Part shown: positions 27,800 through 37,606 of the stretch, in pieces
Layout of the letters: the number at the start of each line of letters is the position of its first letter
Numbering within the stretch: position 1 is the stretch's first letter
Source: Betaproteobacteria bacterium Ga0077540
Lineage (GTDB): Bacteria > Pseudomonadota > Gammaproteobacteria > Burkholderiales > Methylophilaceae
Length of the DNA stretch: 64,000 bases
Reading direction: 5' to 3'
NCBI GenBank assembly: GCA_001464125.1
Contig: LNEP01000001.1
Location: 372,001-436,000, forward strand
Notes under the pieces: model-generated
Database searches by the model: none
Seen by the model: only the letters and a program-made list of their open reading frames with translations
Told to the model about the DNA's origin: nothing
Made by a program: the position numbers and the translations under genes

Positions 27800-28139
27800 T
27801 ATTCGATTTAAAAGTACTGATTTGATTGAAAAGTCTGAAGGTTTGCGATTTAATGTACCTCAGTATGGTGAGCGCGCAACTGGATTTATAGTGCGCTTTA
27901 ATGGTAAGCCTTATGCATACCTAAACCAGTGTGCGCATGTGCCAATAGAACTGGACTGGCAGCATGGCCAGTTTTTCAACCTGACCAAAGATTACATTAT
28001 TTGCGCCACCCATGGTGCACATTATGAGCCAAGTTCAGGGCATTGCGTGCTAGGGCCTTGTAAGGGGAAGTCGCTGAAGCCGATACCAGTGCAGGAAATC
28101 AATGGTGAAATTATTATTCATTTAGAAAGCTTAAGATAA
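27792..28139 (+). CDS. Rieske [2Fe-2S] ferredoxin-like protein
   Basis: A 115-residue stand-alone Rieske domain. Cluster ligands are Cys-x-His in QCAHVP (about residue 46) and Cys-x2-His in ICATHGAHYEP (about 73), with 21-22 residues between. It would carry electrons for an oxygenase or other redox partner that is not encoded nearby. No signal peptide, so cytoplasmic. Overlap with the HAD gene and one-base gap to sppA indicate co-translation. Confidence 0.9.
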   Translation: MIDIRFKSTDLIEKSEGLRFNVPQYGERATGFIVRFNGKPYAYLNQCAHVPIELDWQHGQFFNLTKDYIICATHGAHYEPSSGHCVLGPCKGKSLKPIPVQEINGEIIIHLESLR

Positions 28140-28140
28140 G

Positions 28141-29103
28141 ATGACGACAGAGCATAATCCTAATAATACTCATGGTAATGAGCAAAATTGGGCGCAGACT
28201 ACTTTAGAAAAAATTGCTTTATCAGGGTTGGCGGAACAGAAATCAGCACGTCGCTGGTCCATCTTTTTTAAATCCCTTACTTTTTTGTATTTATTTTTCT
28301 TGCTTCTCCTTGCTATAGGCTGGTTGGGTGATGGGAAAACGCCATCTAGTGCGCACACTGCATTGATTGAGGTTAAAGGAGTCATTGAGCCCGGTGGTGA
28401 GGTGAATGCGGATTCTGTGATGGGCAGCCTAAATGATGCGTATGAAAATAAAGGTACGAAGGGTATCATCCTCCGCATCAATAGCCCAGGCGGTAGTCCT
28501 GTGCAAGCGGGCATCATCAATCAGGAAATCAAACGTCAGAAAAAATTGCATCCAACTATTCCCGTATATGCTGTTGTTGAGGATATTTGCGCATCTGGGG
28601 GCTACTATATTGCAGCAGCTGCAGACAAAATCTATGTGGATAAGGCCAGTATCGTTGGCTCAATTGGCGTGCTGATGGATGGTTATGGCTTTACCGAAGT
28701 AATGAAAAAAGTAGGGGTGGAGCGCCGTTTGTTAACCGCAGGTGAAAACAAAGCGATGTTGGATCCGTTTTCTCCGGTGAACCCTAAGCATCAAGCCTAT
28801 GCGCAAAGCATGTTAGATGAGATTCATGAGCAGTTCAAAACAGTCGTACGTGAAGGGCGTGGAAATCGTCTAAAAGAAACGGATGAAACCTTCAGTGGCT
28901 TGTTTTGGAGTGGTGAACAAAGTATTAAAATTGGTTTGGCAGATGCGTTAGGTAGCGCTGATTACGTTGCAAGAGAAGTAATTAAACAAGAAGAGATTGT
29001 GGATTTTACTTATCAAGAAACTGTTGTAGATCGCTTTGCCAAGAGACTTGGCGCTAGCATGGCAGAGAAGATAGGTATTACGAGCAAAATTCAACTACGC
29101 TAA
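28141..29103 (+). CDS. sppA: Signal peptide peptidase SppA, S49 family, short form
   Basis: Inner-membrane serine protease that removes leftover signal peptides. 320 residues: a membrane helix (about 43-62), then the S49 domain with INSPGGSPVQAG, the nucleophile Ser in ICASGGYYIAAAADKIYV, and ASIVGSIGVLMDGYG. This is the short bacterial form that works as an oligomer. Last gene of the rluC run; a 28-base perfect palindrome lies 10 bases after the stop. Confidence 0.92.
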   Translation: MTTEHNPNNTHGNEQNWAQTTLEKIALSGLAEQKSARRWSIFFKSLTFLYLFFLLLLAIGWLGDGKTPSSAHTALIEVKGVIEPGGEVNADSVMGSLNDAYENKGTKGIILRINSPGGSPVQAGIINQEIKRQKKLHPTIPVYAVVEDICASGGYYIAAAADKIYVDKASIVGSIGVLMDGYGFTEVMKKVGVERRLLTAGENKAMLDPFSPVNPKHQAYAQSMLDEIHEQFKTVVREGRGNRLKETDETFSGLFWSGEQSIKIGLADALGSADYVAREVIKQEEIVDFTYQETVVDRFAKRLGASMAEKIGITSKIQLR

Positions 29104-29113
29104 CAGCTTGCCT

Positions 29114-29141
29114 TAGTGATGCATTTTAAAATGCATCACTA
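29114..29141. terminator. 28-base perfect palindrome after sppA
   Basis: Self-complementary over its full length (core ATGCATTTTAAAATGCAT). As RNA it makes a stem of about 12 bp. No T-run follows on either strand, so it may act as an RNA-stabilising 3' hairpin or a protein site instead of a classic terminator. Confidence 0.45.
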
Positions 29142-29229
29142 GAGTAACAAGTCTTTGTCATTGAGATTCTGACAATTCCCCAACAACCTAACGCTTATCA
29201 ATTTACTAAGATTAATCAGCCAATACACA

Positions 29230-30876
29230 ATGCCTAGATTGATAGCCGGAATCAAACATTTAGCAGTGCTGTTGTTGGGTATTCTGCTGTCACAATCTGT
29301 CAACGCAGCGCCAGAGCGTTTGCAAGGCGTTTGGTATGTTGTCAATACTTCTGCAATCACTCAGCCTAGCCGAATTTTTTTAGACAGTCCTTTAGATGCG
29401 CGCTTTCCTGTCTCGAAAGACATTAATTTAACAGGTGGCCATTACTTACATATTGCGTCAATTGATATCAAGCAATCGGGTGATTATGTATTGGATTTTA
29501 AAAACACCACCACGATAGGTCATTTTAGACACCAACTTTACGATGCTCAGAATAAGTTAATACTCTCATTAGAAGGGGGGATTGAAAGCAAAGCGCTTAA
29601 TCCTTTTTTCTTAAGGCATGGGCGTGAGATGACGCTCGACAAAGGTCGTTACACGATTGCAACTGAGCTTGTATCGGCTAATTATTTAGCCCTTCCAGAG
29701 CCTTACATAGATGAAAAATTGCATTATCAACAGGACATTAAGTCAGGAAATGTCGTTACGCTCATTGGATTAGGCGTATTTTTAGGGTTGGGTATCTATT
29801 ACGCTGCGCTTGCAATGAGCAGAAACCGTTGGGCTGAGGCAATGTATGCTGGGTTCATATTGGGAAACCTCATTTTCAACAGTGCTGCACTATTGGTGTT
29901 GGCCGATATTTTCGGCATTCACTCTATTTTATGGGTCTCTATGCCCATCCTTTTTTCTAATATTGCCTATATTGTGTTTGTCATTCATTTGCTTGAGATT
30001 AAGTCAAAAGGCAGGCAGATACTGTATCGAATAGGGATTGGTCTGATTGCAGTGATGTTGGTATTTCTAGGTTTTTCGGTTGTTTATCCTAATTGGGCTT
30101 TAGAGCTTTGCAGGTATGGCGTTACCATGTTTTTAAGTTATGGTTTATTGACCGCTATTTCAGAGAGCATGCGTAAAAACCCTACTGCCAAACGCTATTT
30201 AGTTGCCATCAGCTTATTTTTTGTGATGGGGCTTGTCACTGTAAGTTTAAGTAAATTAGATCATCATTTCACTTTATACATCGAGCACATGGGGTTGGTG
30301 AGTGTCGCTATTGAAGTGGTTTTATTGGCATTGGTCTTGGCGTTTCAGTTTTCACAATTAAAAGAGGATAAAGATAAGGCTTTAGTGGCACTTGAGATGA
30401 GTGTTAGAACGGCGCTTTCGGATGCATTGACTGGTTTGCCTAATCGGCATGCCCTCGTCAAGGATGTTGTCGACTTGCCTGTTTACGGTAGTCTCACATT
30501 TATTGATTTGGATGGTTTGAAGATTTATAACGATACCTTTGGACATGCGCGAGGGGATGATTTGCTGTGCCACTTTGCACACGGCTATCATAAGAGTTTA
30601 GGCGACGATATCAAATTGTATCGTCTTGGTGGTGATGAGTTTGCAGTTGTCAGTCTCAAAGGGAATATTTCTAATGTGGAAAGTGCGTTAGAAGAGGCCT
30701 TGGAGATTTTGAAACGAAACGGGTTTGAATTTGCAGGGGCGAGTTTTGGTCACGTATACGGATACGAGGCTGAAAACATAGCGTTACTTATGCGTATTGC
30801 CGACACCAGAATGTACGAAAATAAGCGGGCACGTAAACAGGCCCGGGCGGTTGAATCAAAAAGCAGTTTTGCTTAA
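29230..30876 (+). CDS. Membrane diguanylate cyclase (7TMR-DISM receptor with GGDEF domain)
   Basis: Predicted to make cyclic-di-GMP in response to an extracytoplasmic signal. 548 residues: signal peptide (about 1-27, ending in SVNAA), a beta-rich periplasmic domain like 7TMR-DISMED2 (about 30-165), seven membrane helices (about 175-375), a short coiled segment, and a GGDEF domain (about 395-540). The active site is intact: DALTGLPNRHAL, FIDLDGLKIYND and RLGGDEFAVVSL. I see no RxxD inhibitory site before GGDEF, though exact spacing is hard to judge. It is monocistronic by layout and converges with the FadL gene 23 bases away. Confidence 0.9.
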   Translation: MPRLIAGIKHLAVLLLGILLSQSVNAAPERLQGVWYVVNTSAITQPSRIFLDSPLDARFPVSKDINLTGGHYLHIASIDIKQSGDYVLDFKNTTTIGHFRHQLYDAQNKLILSLEGGIESKALNPFFLRHGREMTLDKGRYTIATELVSANYLALPEPYIDEKLHYQQDIKSGNVVTLIGLGVFLGLGIYYAALAMSRNRWAEAMYAGFILGNLIFNSAALLVLADIFGIHSILWVSMPILFSNIAYIVFVIHLLEIKSKGRQILYRIGIGLIAVMLVFLGFSVVYPNWALELCRYGVTMFLSYGLLTAISESMRKNPTAKRYLVAISLFFVMGLVTVSLSKLDHHFTLYIEHMGLVSVAIEVVLLALVLAFQFSQLKEDKDKALVALEMSVRTALSDALTGLPNRHALVKDVVDLPVYGSLTFIDLDGLKIYNDTFGHARGDDLLCHFAHGYHKSLGDDIKLYRLGGDEFAVVSLKGNISNVESALEEALEILKRNGFEFAGASFGHVYGYEAENIALLMRIADTRMYENKRARKQARAVESKSSFA

Positions 30877-30899
30877 TACCTCAGTAAGTTAACAGCTTT

Positions 30900-32159
30900 T
30901 TACCACCGCTTGCTAAACATCATATGAAAGAATGCGCCCTCATTGCGCACCTCCGCGTCGTTTCCGAACAATGCACTATCGTAATTGACTGTTTTAGGAA
31001 GTAACAACTCAATCCCGCTAGTCAGTTTCCATGTTTCGTCTAACTGACGAGAAAACCCAAAGGTGACATGATGCTCTAATATTGCAGCCAGCAATGGGCT
31101 GGCATTATTGTCTGGCACAGGATTCTTGCCATAGTTATAACCTGCATATAACGTGGTTTTGTCATCGTAAGTATAGGCTGCACCTAATGCATATACCATC
31201 TGGTTATGCCAATGTTGTGGAGTCGTGGTCGTAATGGTTTGAGGCACCGAAAGGCTATTTGGGTCCGTAGCCGTTGTGGTGACGTCTTGAATGGCATCTG
31301 CCCAATTAATCCAATTAATTTTTGCTGATAACAACCAATCCTCATTAGGTTTAAACGCAGCGCCAATCGCGACCTCTCGCGGTAAGGCAAAGCCCTTTAT
31401 ACTTAACTCATCGTATTTAATGCTACCCAACCCAGCACCAGAGAAGTTAAATTTGGCGGTGCCACCGGTGAGTGGTAGTTTAGTTTTTTCGGTATAGCTG
31501 GCACCCAATACCCACTGATCGGTGAGTCTGTATTGCGCACCAAATTTAAATCCAAAGCGTACGGTTTCAGCACCTTTGTTCTTAAATCCTACAAAATTGG
31601 GTGGTGCGGAAGTGTGATAAAAAAACTCTTGTTCAATGCTGGCGTAAATCACGCTGACAGTAGCGCCGAGCGAGAGTTTATCAGTGACTTGGCAGCCAAA
31701 CCCAGGCGTGATTTTCACAATGCCAAACAATGAACTCATTTCATCGTTGGTACCAAACGCATTGTTAATGTGCTTAAAGACAGCACCTGCGCCACCTTGC
31801 GTAAAAAAACCCACACCAGCAGTGCAGGGTAGATTCTCTAACGGTTCGGCATAGCCACCGCCAGCAAGCAATGTATAACGGTTATCCGCGTGTTGGTCAT
31901 TCAACGCATCTTGATGCGCTAAATCTGTGGTGCGTAATAACTGGCCAAAACCATCAAATGCTTTGGTTTTAATTTGTGCGAGTCCAGCAGGGTTGGTATT
32001 CAATGCACTAGTATCTCGTGCTACAGCAGTATCTGCACCACCCATCAGGCTAGATTCGGCGCCAAAACCTATTAAGTTAATGCCATTGGTTGCATAAGCG
32101 GTTGTGCTTAGGTTTAGGCCAAGCACACCCATTACTTGCCATAATGATGGTTGTTTCAT
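30900..32159 (-). CDS. Outer-membrane transport protein, FadL/TodX family
   Basis: 419 residues with a signal peptide (about 1-23) and a 14-strand barrel pattern. The FadL-typical N-terminal hatch region is seen in GADTAVARDTSALNTNPAGLA and the C-terminal strand ends in Trp (FSKRW) after the pattern needed for barrel insertion. FadL proteins import long-chain fatty acids or other hydrophobic compounds; the substrate here cannot be read from sequence. Twelve bases after pgi, so it may be co-transcribed with glgB-pgi, an unexpected pairing with no clear functional reason. Confidence 0.87.
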   Translation of the reverse strand: MKQPSLWQVMGVLGLNLSTTAYATNGINLIGFGAESSLMGGADTAVARDTSALNTNPAGLAQIKTKAFDGFGQLLRTTDLAHQDALNDQHADNRYTLLAGGGYAEPLENLPCTAGVGFFTQGGAGAVFKHINNAFGTNDEMSSLFGIVKITPGFGCQVTDKLSLGATVSVIYASIEQEFFYHTSAPPNFVGFKNKGAETVRFGFKFGAQYRLTDQWVLGASYTEKTKLPLTGGTAKFNFSGAGLGSIKYDELSIKGFALPREVAIGAAFKPNEDWLLSAKINWINWADAIQDVTTTATDPNSLSVPQTITTTTPQHWHNQMVYALGAAYTYDDKTTLYAGYNYGKNPVPDNNASPLLAAILEHHVTFGFSRQLDETWKLTSGIELLLPKTVNYDSALFGNDAEVRNEGAFFHMMFSKRW

Positions 32160-32171
32160 GGCCTAAAAATA

Positions 32172-33836
32172 TTAACGCTTAGCTGGTTGAACCGATTTTG
32201 CGTAACTAATAAGGCCGTTGGTTGAGCCGTCAAAATTATTGATGGTATCGCCATTCATAAGCAGTGGCAGGATTTGCTGTGCAATTTGTTTGCCGTATTC
32301 CACGCCCCATTGGTCATAACTATTGATGTCCCAAATAATGCCTTGAACAAATATTTTGTGTTCATATAAAGCAATTAATTTGCCCAATGTATATGGCGTC
32401 AGCTTGTCAAACATAATAGACGTAGTAGGGCGGTTACCTTGGAATACTTTATGTGGTAACAGTTCTTCCAGTGCATCGCCTGACAACCCTTGTGCTTCAA
32501 GCTCTGCGCGTGCTTCTTCTCTGGTTTTCCCCAGCATCAATGCTTGCGTTTGCGCTAGGAAGTTGGCTAACAAAATTTTGTGATGCTGATCGCCATTGCT
32601 ACCCACTTGATAGTGACTATGAATTGGCATTAAAAAGTCAGCTGGTACAGTTTGTGTGCCTTGATGGATTAGCTGATAGAACGCATGTTGGCCATTTGTG
32701 CCAGCCTCGCCCCAAATGACAGGACCTGTTTTGTACTTCACATCAGTACCGTCACGGCACACAAATTTACCGTTACTTTCCATATCGGCTTGTTGTAAGT
32801 ACGCCGCAAATCTTGCTAAACCTTGGTCATACGGCAATATGGCATGGGTGTCCACATGAAAGAAGTTGTTATACCAAACACCAATCATCGCCATGATTAC
32901 TGGCATATTTTGTTCCAGCGGCGCTGTTTTAAAGTGGTTATCCATGGCATGGCCACCTGCGAGCAGATCCTCAAAGTGATCCATCCCTACATATAAAGCA
33001 ATGGATAGGCCGATTGCAGACCACAGTGAATAACGACCACCCACCCAATCCCAAAATGCAAACATATTGTTAGTATCGATACCAAACGCTTCTACTGCTT
33101 TTGCGTTAGTAGACAAAGCCACAAAGTGTTTGGCCACATGCGCATTGTCTTTGGCGGCTTCTAAAAACCATGTGCGTGCTGAAGTAGCATTGGTCATGGT
33201 TTCTTGCGTGGTAAATGTTTTAGAGGCGACAATGAATAATGTGGTCTCAGGGTTGCATTTTTCTAACGCACGCATCAAATGCGCGCCGTCAATATTCGAG
33301 ACAAAATGCACATTTAAATTTGGACTTGCATAAGGTTTTAGCGCATCGCACACCATCACTGGGCCTAAATCTGAGCCGCCGATACCGATATTGACGATAT
33401 CTGTAATGGCTTTTCCGGTATAGCCAGTCCAGCTGCCACTACGTACTTTTTCGGTAAAGCTACGCATTTGCGCCAGCACAGCGTTGACTTCGGGCATCAC
33501 GTCGTTGCCATCTACATAGACGGGCGTATTGCTTCTGTTTCTTAGTGCTGTGTGCAGCACGGCGCGGTTTTCAGTGATGTTGATTTTTTCGCCCGAAAAC
33601 ATACGGTCACGCCAATTTTCAATCTTGGCTTCTCTTGCCATTTGAAACAATAACGTTAATGTCTCGCTGGTAATACGGTGTTTGGAATAATCCAACAGTA
33701 AATCTTCGTGGCTTAAGCTGAATGTGTCGAAACGCTTAGGATCTGCATTGAATAAGTCACGCATATGCTGCGTAGACATGATTTTTTGATGTTGGCAAAG
33801 AGATTGCCAGCTAGGGTGTTGTGTCAGTGTCGCCAT
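32172..33836 (-). CDS. pgi: Glucose-6-phosphate isomerase
   Basis: Interconverts glucose-6-phosphate and fructose-6-phosphate. 554 residues, the long bacterial type. Signatures: [20 protein letters not shown] (sugar-phosphate loop), [28 protein letters not shown] (PGI signature 1) and the Lys region near the C-terminus ([16 protein letters not shown], signature 2). It connects glycogen breakdown by the neighbouring GH57, MalQ and ROK kinase with central metabolism. In a methylotroph using the ribulose monophosphate cycle it would also feed the cycle (inference). Confidence 0.96.
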   Translation of the reverse strand: MATLTQHPSWQSLCQHQKIMSTQHMRDLFNADPKRFDTFSLSHEDLLLDYSKHRITSETLTLLFQMAREAKIENWRDRMFSGEKINITENRAVLHTALRNRSNTPVYVDGNDVMPEVNAVLAQMRSFTEKVRSGSWTGYTGKAITDIVNIGIGGSDLGPVMVCDALKPYASPNLNVHFVSNIDGAHLMRALEKCNPETTLFIVASKTFTTQETMTNATSARTWFLEAAKDNAHVAKHFVALSTNAKAVEAFGIDTNNMFAFWDWVGGRYSLWSAIGLSIALYVGMDHFEDLLAGGHAMDNHFKTAPLEQNMPVIMAMIGVWYNNFFHVDTHAILPYDQGLARFAAYLQQADMESNGKFVCRDGTDVKYKTGPVIWGEAGTNGQHAFYQLIHQGTQTVPADFLMPIHSHYQVGSNGDQHHKILLANFLAQTQALMLGKTREEARAELEAQGLSGDALEELLPHKVFQGNRPTTSIMFDKLTPYTLGKLIALYEHKIFVQGIIWDINSYDQWGVEYGKQIAQQILPLLMNGDTINNFDGSTNGLISYAKSVQPAKR

Positions 33837-33887
33837 TTATATTCTTATGATCATTAAATTATTTAAATCAAAATCTACTTCGGTTGT

Positions 33888-36098
33888 TTACTTTAAAGTT
33901 AAGATGATGCCGGCCAACGGTGGTAATGTGAGCACGATTGAGAGCGGCTGGTTCATCCACGGTACATATTCAGTTTGTATGCCTGCATTGTTACCCAAGT
34001 TACTACCACCATAACAGGCTGCATCGCTATTAAATAGTTCGTGATAACTGCCTTCTGAAGGTACGCCAATACGGTATGACTGTCTGGGTACAGGTGTAAA
34101 ATTAAGCACTATTATAGCAAAACTATCATCAGTTCCGCGTCTGATATAACTGATAATCGATTGATCTGCGTCATGACAATCAATCCAGCCAAATCCTCTA
34201 GACTCAAAATCTAGGCTATGAAGCGCATTCTGATTGTTGTACAAGTGGTTTAAGTCTTTACACAGTTGCTGTATGCCGCGGTGATAAGTATTACCTTCGT
34301 AATCCTCTTGTAGTAAATGCCAATCTAAACTCGTATTGACGTTCCACTCTCGACCTTGCCCAAATTCGTTACCCATAAAATTGAGCTTTTTGCCGGGGGA
34401 GGTGGCCTGCAATGTCATTAACAAACGCAGGTTTGCAAACTTCTGCCAAGCATCTCCTGGCATTTTGTCTAGCAGTGATCGTTTACCATGTACGACCTCA
34501 TCATGTGAGAACGGCAGAACAAAGTTTTCGCTGTAAGCGTAAAGCTGGCCAAAAGTCAGCTTGTCATGATGATATTTCCGATGTACAGAATCTTCTTCCA
34601 TGTACGCTAGGGTGTCATTCATCCAACCCATATTCCACTTCATACTAAAGCCAAGACCGCCAGTGTAGACTGGACGCGAGACAGCCGGCCAAGCGGTAGA
34701 CTCTTCGGCGATAGTTAGCACGCCAGGAAAATCTTCCCCCACCATCATGTTTAATTGTTTCAAAAACTCAATGACGTCTAAATTCTCACGCCCACCATAC
34801 TTGTTGGGCAGCCATTCACCAGCTTTGCGTGAGTAATCTAGGTAAAGCATTGAGGCTACCGCATCTACACGCAACCCGTCGATATGAAACTCTTGTAGCC
34901 AGTAGTAGGCGTTACTCATCAAAAAGTTACGCACTTCATTACGGCCATAATTAAAAATATAAGTACCCCAATCTTGATGCTCACCTAACCTTGGGTCTTC
35001 ATGCTCATATAGCGCGGTACCATCAAAACGCGCCAGTGCCCAATCATCTTTGGGGAAGTGGCCGGGTACCCAGTCCAAAATCACGCCAATATTGGCTTGG
35101 TGAAACGTATCAATCAAATAGCGCAAATCGTCTGGTGAGCCAAAACGGTTAGTCACACCAAAGTAGCCAGTGGTTTGATAGCCCCAAGATTCATTCAGTG
35201 GATGCTCAGTAATTGGCAGCAGCTCAACATGGGTGTAGCCCATGTTGACCACGTGCGGCACCAGTGTTTTAGCCAGCTCTCGGTAGCTTAAAAAATGGCC
35301 CTGCGCATTCCGTTGCCAACTACCCAAGTGCACCTCATAACAATTAAATGGGGCATGTAGCCAATCATTAGCCTTTCGCTGTTGCAACCAAGACTGATCT
35401 GACCACTGGTGTTGGCTTTGGCTTACCTTAGCAGCCGTGCCCGGTTTTTGTTCAAACTCAGTACCATACGGGTCTGTTTTGACAAGAATATGACCAGTAT
35501 GGCGATTGCGTATTTCAAACTTGTATAAATCGTACGTAGTGAGATGAGGGATAAAGATTTCCCATACACCGCTGCTACCATGCGCGCGCATGCTGTGGAT
35601 GCGGCCATCCCATTGATTGAAGTTGCCAATCACGCTTACACGCTCTGCATTGGGCGCCCATACTGCAAAACGTACGCCCATAACACCTTGTTGGCTTCGT
35701 GTTTGCGCCCCAAGTGTTTTATAGGCTTGCTTGAGTCTGCCTTCGCCAAACAAATAGAGTTCGTCTTGGGTAATGGATGCTTGGAAGGTATAAGGGTCGT
35801 ACGCTTCAAAACTACGTTTGCCTATATCTACTTTTAGCAAACAGGGGGTACTGATTTCAACTTGGCTGGTGTATTCGAACAATCCTTTGCGATGAGAATG
35901 CGTGAGTGCTACCCAATCGCCACTCACTTTAACGTGCACATGATCTGCGTGTGGATTGAATACTCTTAAAATGAATTGATCAGCAAGCGCATGCACACCC
36001 AGAAAACTGAAAGGGTCGTGATGGGTAGCATCTAATACTCTTTGCAAGTTGAGTTTATCGCTATTAGTGATAGAGCTGGATTGTATATTTTTTACCAA
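33888..36098 (-). CDS. glgB: 1,4-alpha-glucan branching enzyme GlgB
   Basis: Makes alpha-1,6 branches in glycogen. 736 residues: an N-terminal CBM48 part (about 25-115), a second beta-domain (about 120-220) with YEVHLGSW following, then the GH13 barrel with [17 protein letters not shown] (nucleophile Asp), [10 protein letters not shown] (acid/base Glu) and [13 protein letters not shown]. The start is a TTG at 36098; no ATG lies in frame before the conserved [11 protein letters not shown] region, and a stop lies 13 codons upstream. Divergent from glgC across 133 bp. pgi follows 51 bases later. Confidence 0.95.
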   Translation of the reverse strand: MVKNIQSSSITNSDKLNLQRVLDATHHDPFSFLGVHALADQFILRVFNPHADHVHVKVSGDWVALTHSHRKGLFEYTSQVEISTPCLLKVDIGKRSFEAYDPYTFQASITQDELYLFGEGRLKQAYKTLGAQTRSQQGVMGVRFAVWAPNAERVSVIGNFNQWDGRIHSMRAHGSSGVWEIFIPHLTTYDLYKFEIRNRHTGHILVKTDPYGTEFEQKPGTAAKVSQSQHQWSDQSWLQQRKANDWLHAPFNCYEVHLGSWQRNAQGHFLSYRELAKTLVPHVVNMGYTHVELLPITEHPLNESWGYQTTGYFGVTNRFGSPDDLRYLIDTFHQANIGVILDWVPGHFPKDDWALARFDGTALYEHEDPRLGEHQDWGTYIFNYGRNEVRNFLMSNAYYWLQEFHIDGLRVDAVASMLYLDYSRKAGEWLPNKYGGRENLDVIEFLKQLNMMVGEDFPGVLTIAEESTAWPAVSRPVYTGGLGFSMKWNMGWMNDTLAYMEEDSVHRKYHHDKLTFGQLYAYSENFVLPFSHDEVVHGKRSLLDKMPGDAWQKFANLRLLMTLQATSPGKKLNFMGNEFGQGREWNVNTSLDWHLLQEDYEGNTYHRGIQQLCKDLNHLYNNQNALHSLDFESRGFGWIDCHDADQSIISYIRRGTDDSFAIIVLNFTPVPRQSYRIGVPSEGSYHELFNSDAACYGGSNLGNNAGIQTEYVPWMNQPLSIVLTLPPLAGIILTLK

Positions 36099-36231
36099 AA
36101 TTTTCTCGTTAATTTTTGTGAATTAAATGTGATAAAGTAAGTTCTAGCGCCGTCAAGGTGATTATAATGCAGTTGTAAGGGTTTGAGATGTAATTCGATG
36201 TGATAGTAACGAGCTAGGTTAGGAAATCAAG
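36099..36231. promoter_or_regulatory. Divergent glgB/glgC promoter region
   Basis: 133-bp intergenic region. A perfect TATAAT lies at 36163-36168 on the plus strand and could be the glgC -10, but the -35 position is poor. TGTGA occurs three times (36117, 36128, 36199); the first two are one helical turn apart. AGGAAA lies before the glgC ATG. Roles are inferred. Confidence 0.4.
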
Positions 36232-37554
36232 ATGTCATCATCCATTCAAGAAGAAGAACGTAGAAAAGTTAATCGGCGGCAAGAACGTCCCTCTGATCGA
36301 TTTATTAGTAACCTCACAAAAAACACCGTCGCTATTATCTTGGCGGGTGGTCGCGGTAGCCGTTTAAAGAACCTCACCGATTGGCGAGCGAAGCCCGCTG
36401 TACAATTTGGGGGTAAATTCCGCATTATTGATTTTCCGCTCTCCAATTGCATTAACTCGGGCATTCGCCGCATTAACGTGGCTACCCAATATAAAGCACA
36501 GAGCTTGATTCAGCATATCCAGCGTGGTTGGGGCTTCTTACGCGGTGAGTTTAATGAGTATGTGAATATCATCCCGGCGCAGCAGCGCTTGAGCGAAGAC
36601 TGGTACAAAGGTACGGCAGATGCCGTATATCAAAATATAGACCTGTTAAGAGAGAATGGTGGTGAGTACATTCTGGTATTGGCTGGGGATCATATCTATA
36701 AAATGGACTATGGCAAGATGTTAGCTACGCACGCTCGCAGCAATGCGGATATGACGATTGCTTGTATTAATGTGCCGTTGGAAGATGCTAAGGGCTTTGG
36801 TGTGTTGGCAGTGGATGAGTCTGACCGTGTCATTGAGTTTGCAGAAAAGCCGGATAATCCAAAACATATCCCCGGCAACACGGAACAAGCATTTGCAAGT
36901 ATGGGTATATATATTTTCAATGCCAAATTCTTATATGAGCAGTTGATTCGTGATGCGGGTGAGAAAAAGTCTTCACATGACTTTGGCGGCGACATTATTC
37001 CGTACATCATCAATAAATACCGCGTGCAGGCGCATCGCTTTACTGATAGCTGCGTAGGTGCATTGGACGATAACTATTATTGGCGCGATGTGGGAACCAT
37101 AGATGCTTACTGGGAAGCCAATATGGAGCTCACTAAAGTGGTGCCGGAGCTGAATTTATACGATAGGGAATGGCCAATTTGGACATACCAAGAGCAGTTG
37201 CCACCGGCTAAATTTGTCTTTAATGATGAAGGTCGTACTGGTAAAGCTACAGATTCATTAGTGTCCGGTGGTTGTTTGATTAGTGGCTCATGCGTGACCA
37301 GCTCAGTGCTGTTTTCGGATGTGCATGTTAACGACTACTGTACGATTGAGGGTTCTGTGGTGTTGCCAAAAGTGACGATTAACAGAAATGTGGTGCTTAA
37401 AAATGTGGTGATAGACCGTGGCTGTGAAATTCCAGAAGGCATGAAGATAGGCGTGGATTTGGCATTGGATGCTAAACGTTTCTATGTGTCTGAAAAAGGT
37501 ATTGTGCTAGTAACACCGGATATGTTAGGTCAAGATCTATATAGAGTTGTATAG
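36232..37554 (+). CDS. glgC: Glucose-1-phosphate adenylyltransferase GlgC
   Basis: Rate-limiting step of glycogen synthesis: glucose-1-phosphate plus ATP to ADP-glucose; usually allosteric. 440 residues. After a charged N-terminal extension of about 30 residues come the ATP-site [17 protein letters not shown], the segment [30 protein letters not shown] (metal Asp), FAEKPDNPK, and a C-terminal left-handed beta-helix domain. Starts the plus-strand set glgC, GH57, malQ, ROK kinase, opposite to glgB. Confidence 0.96.
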   Translation: MSSSIQEEERRKVNRRQERPSDRFISNLTKNTVAIILAGGRGSRLKNLTDWRAKPAVQFGGKFRIIDFPLSNCINSGIRRINVATQYKAQSLIQHIQRGWGFLRGEFNEYVNIIPAQQRLSEDWYKGTADAVYQNIDLLRENGGEYILVLAGDHIYKMDYGKMLATHARSNADMTIACINVPLEDAKGFGVLAVDESDRVIEFAEKPDNPKHIPGNTEQAFASMGIYIFNAKFLYEQLIRDAGEKKSSHDFGGDIIPYIINKYRVQAHRFTDSCVGALDDNYYWRDVGTIDAYWEANMELTKVVPELNLYDREWPIWTYQEQLPPAKFVFNDEGRTGKATDSLVSGGCLISGSCVTSSVLFSDVHVNDYCTIEGSVVLPKVTINRNVVLKNVVIDRGCEIPEGMKIGVDLALDAKRFYVSEKGIVLVTPDMLGQDLYRVV

Positions 37555-37606
37555 AAATCAATTAATTAATAGATTAACTTAAAGTAAATTGTAAGGAATA
37601 AAACGC

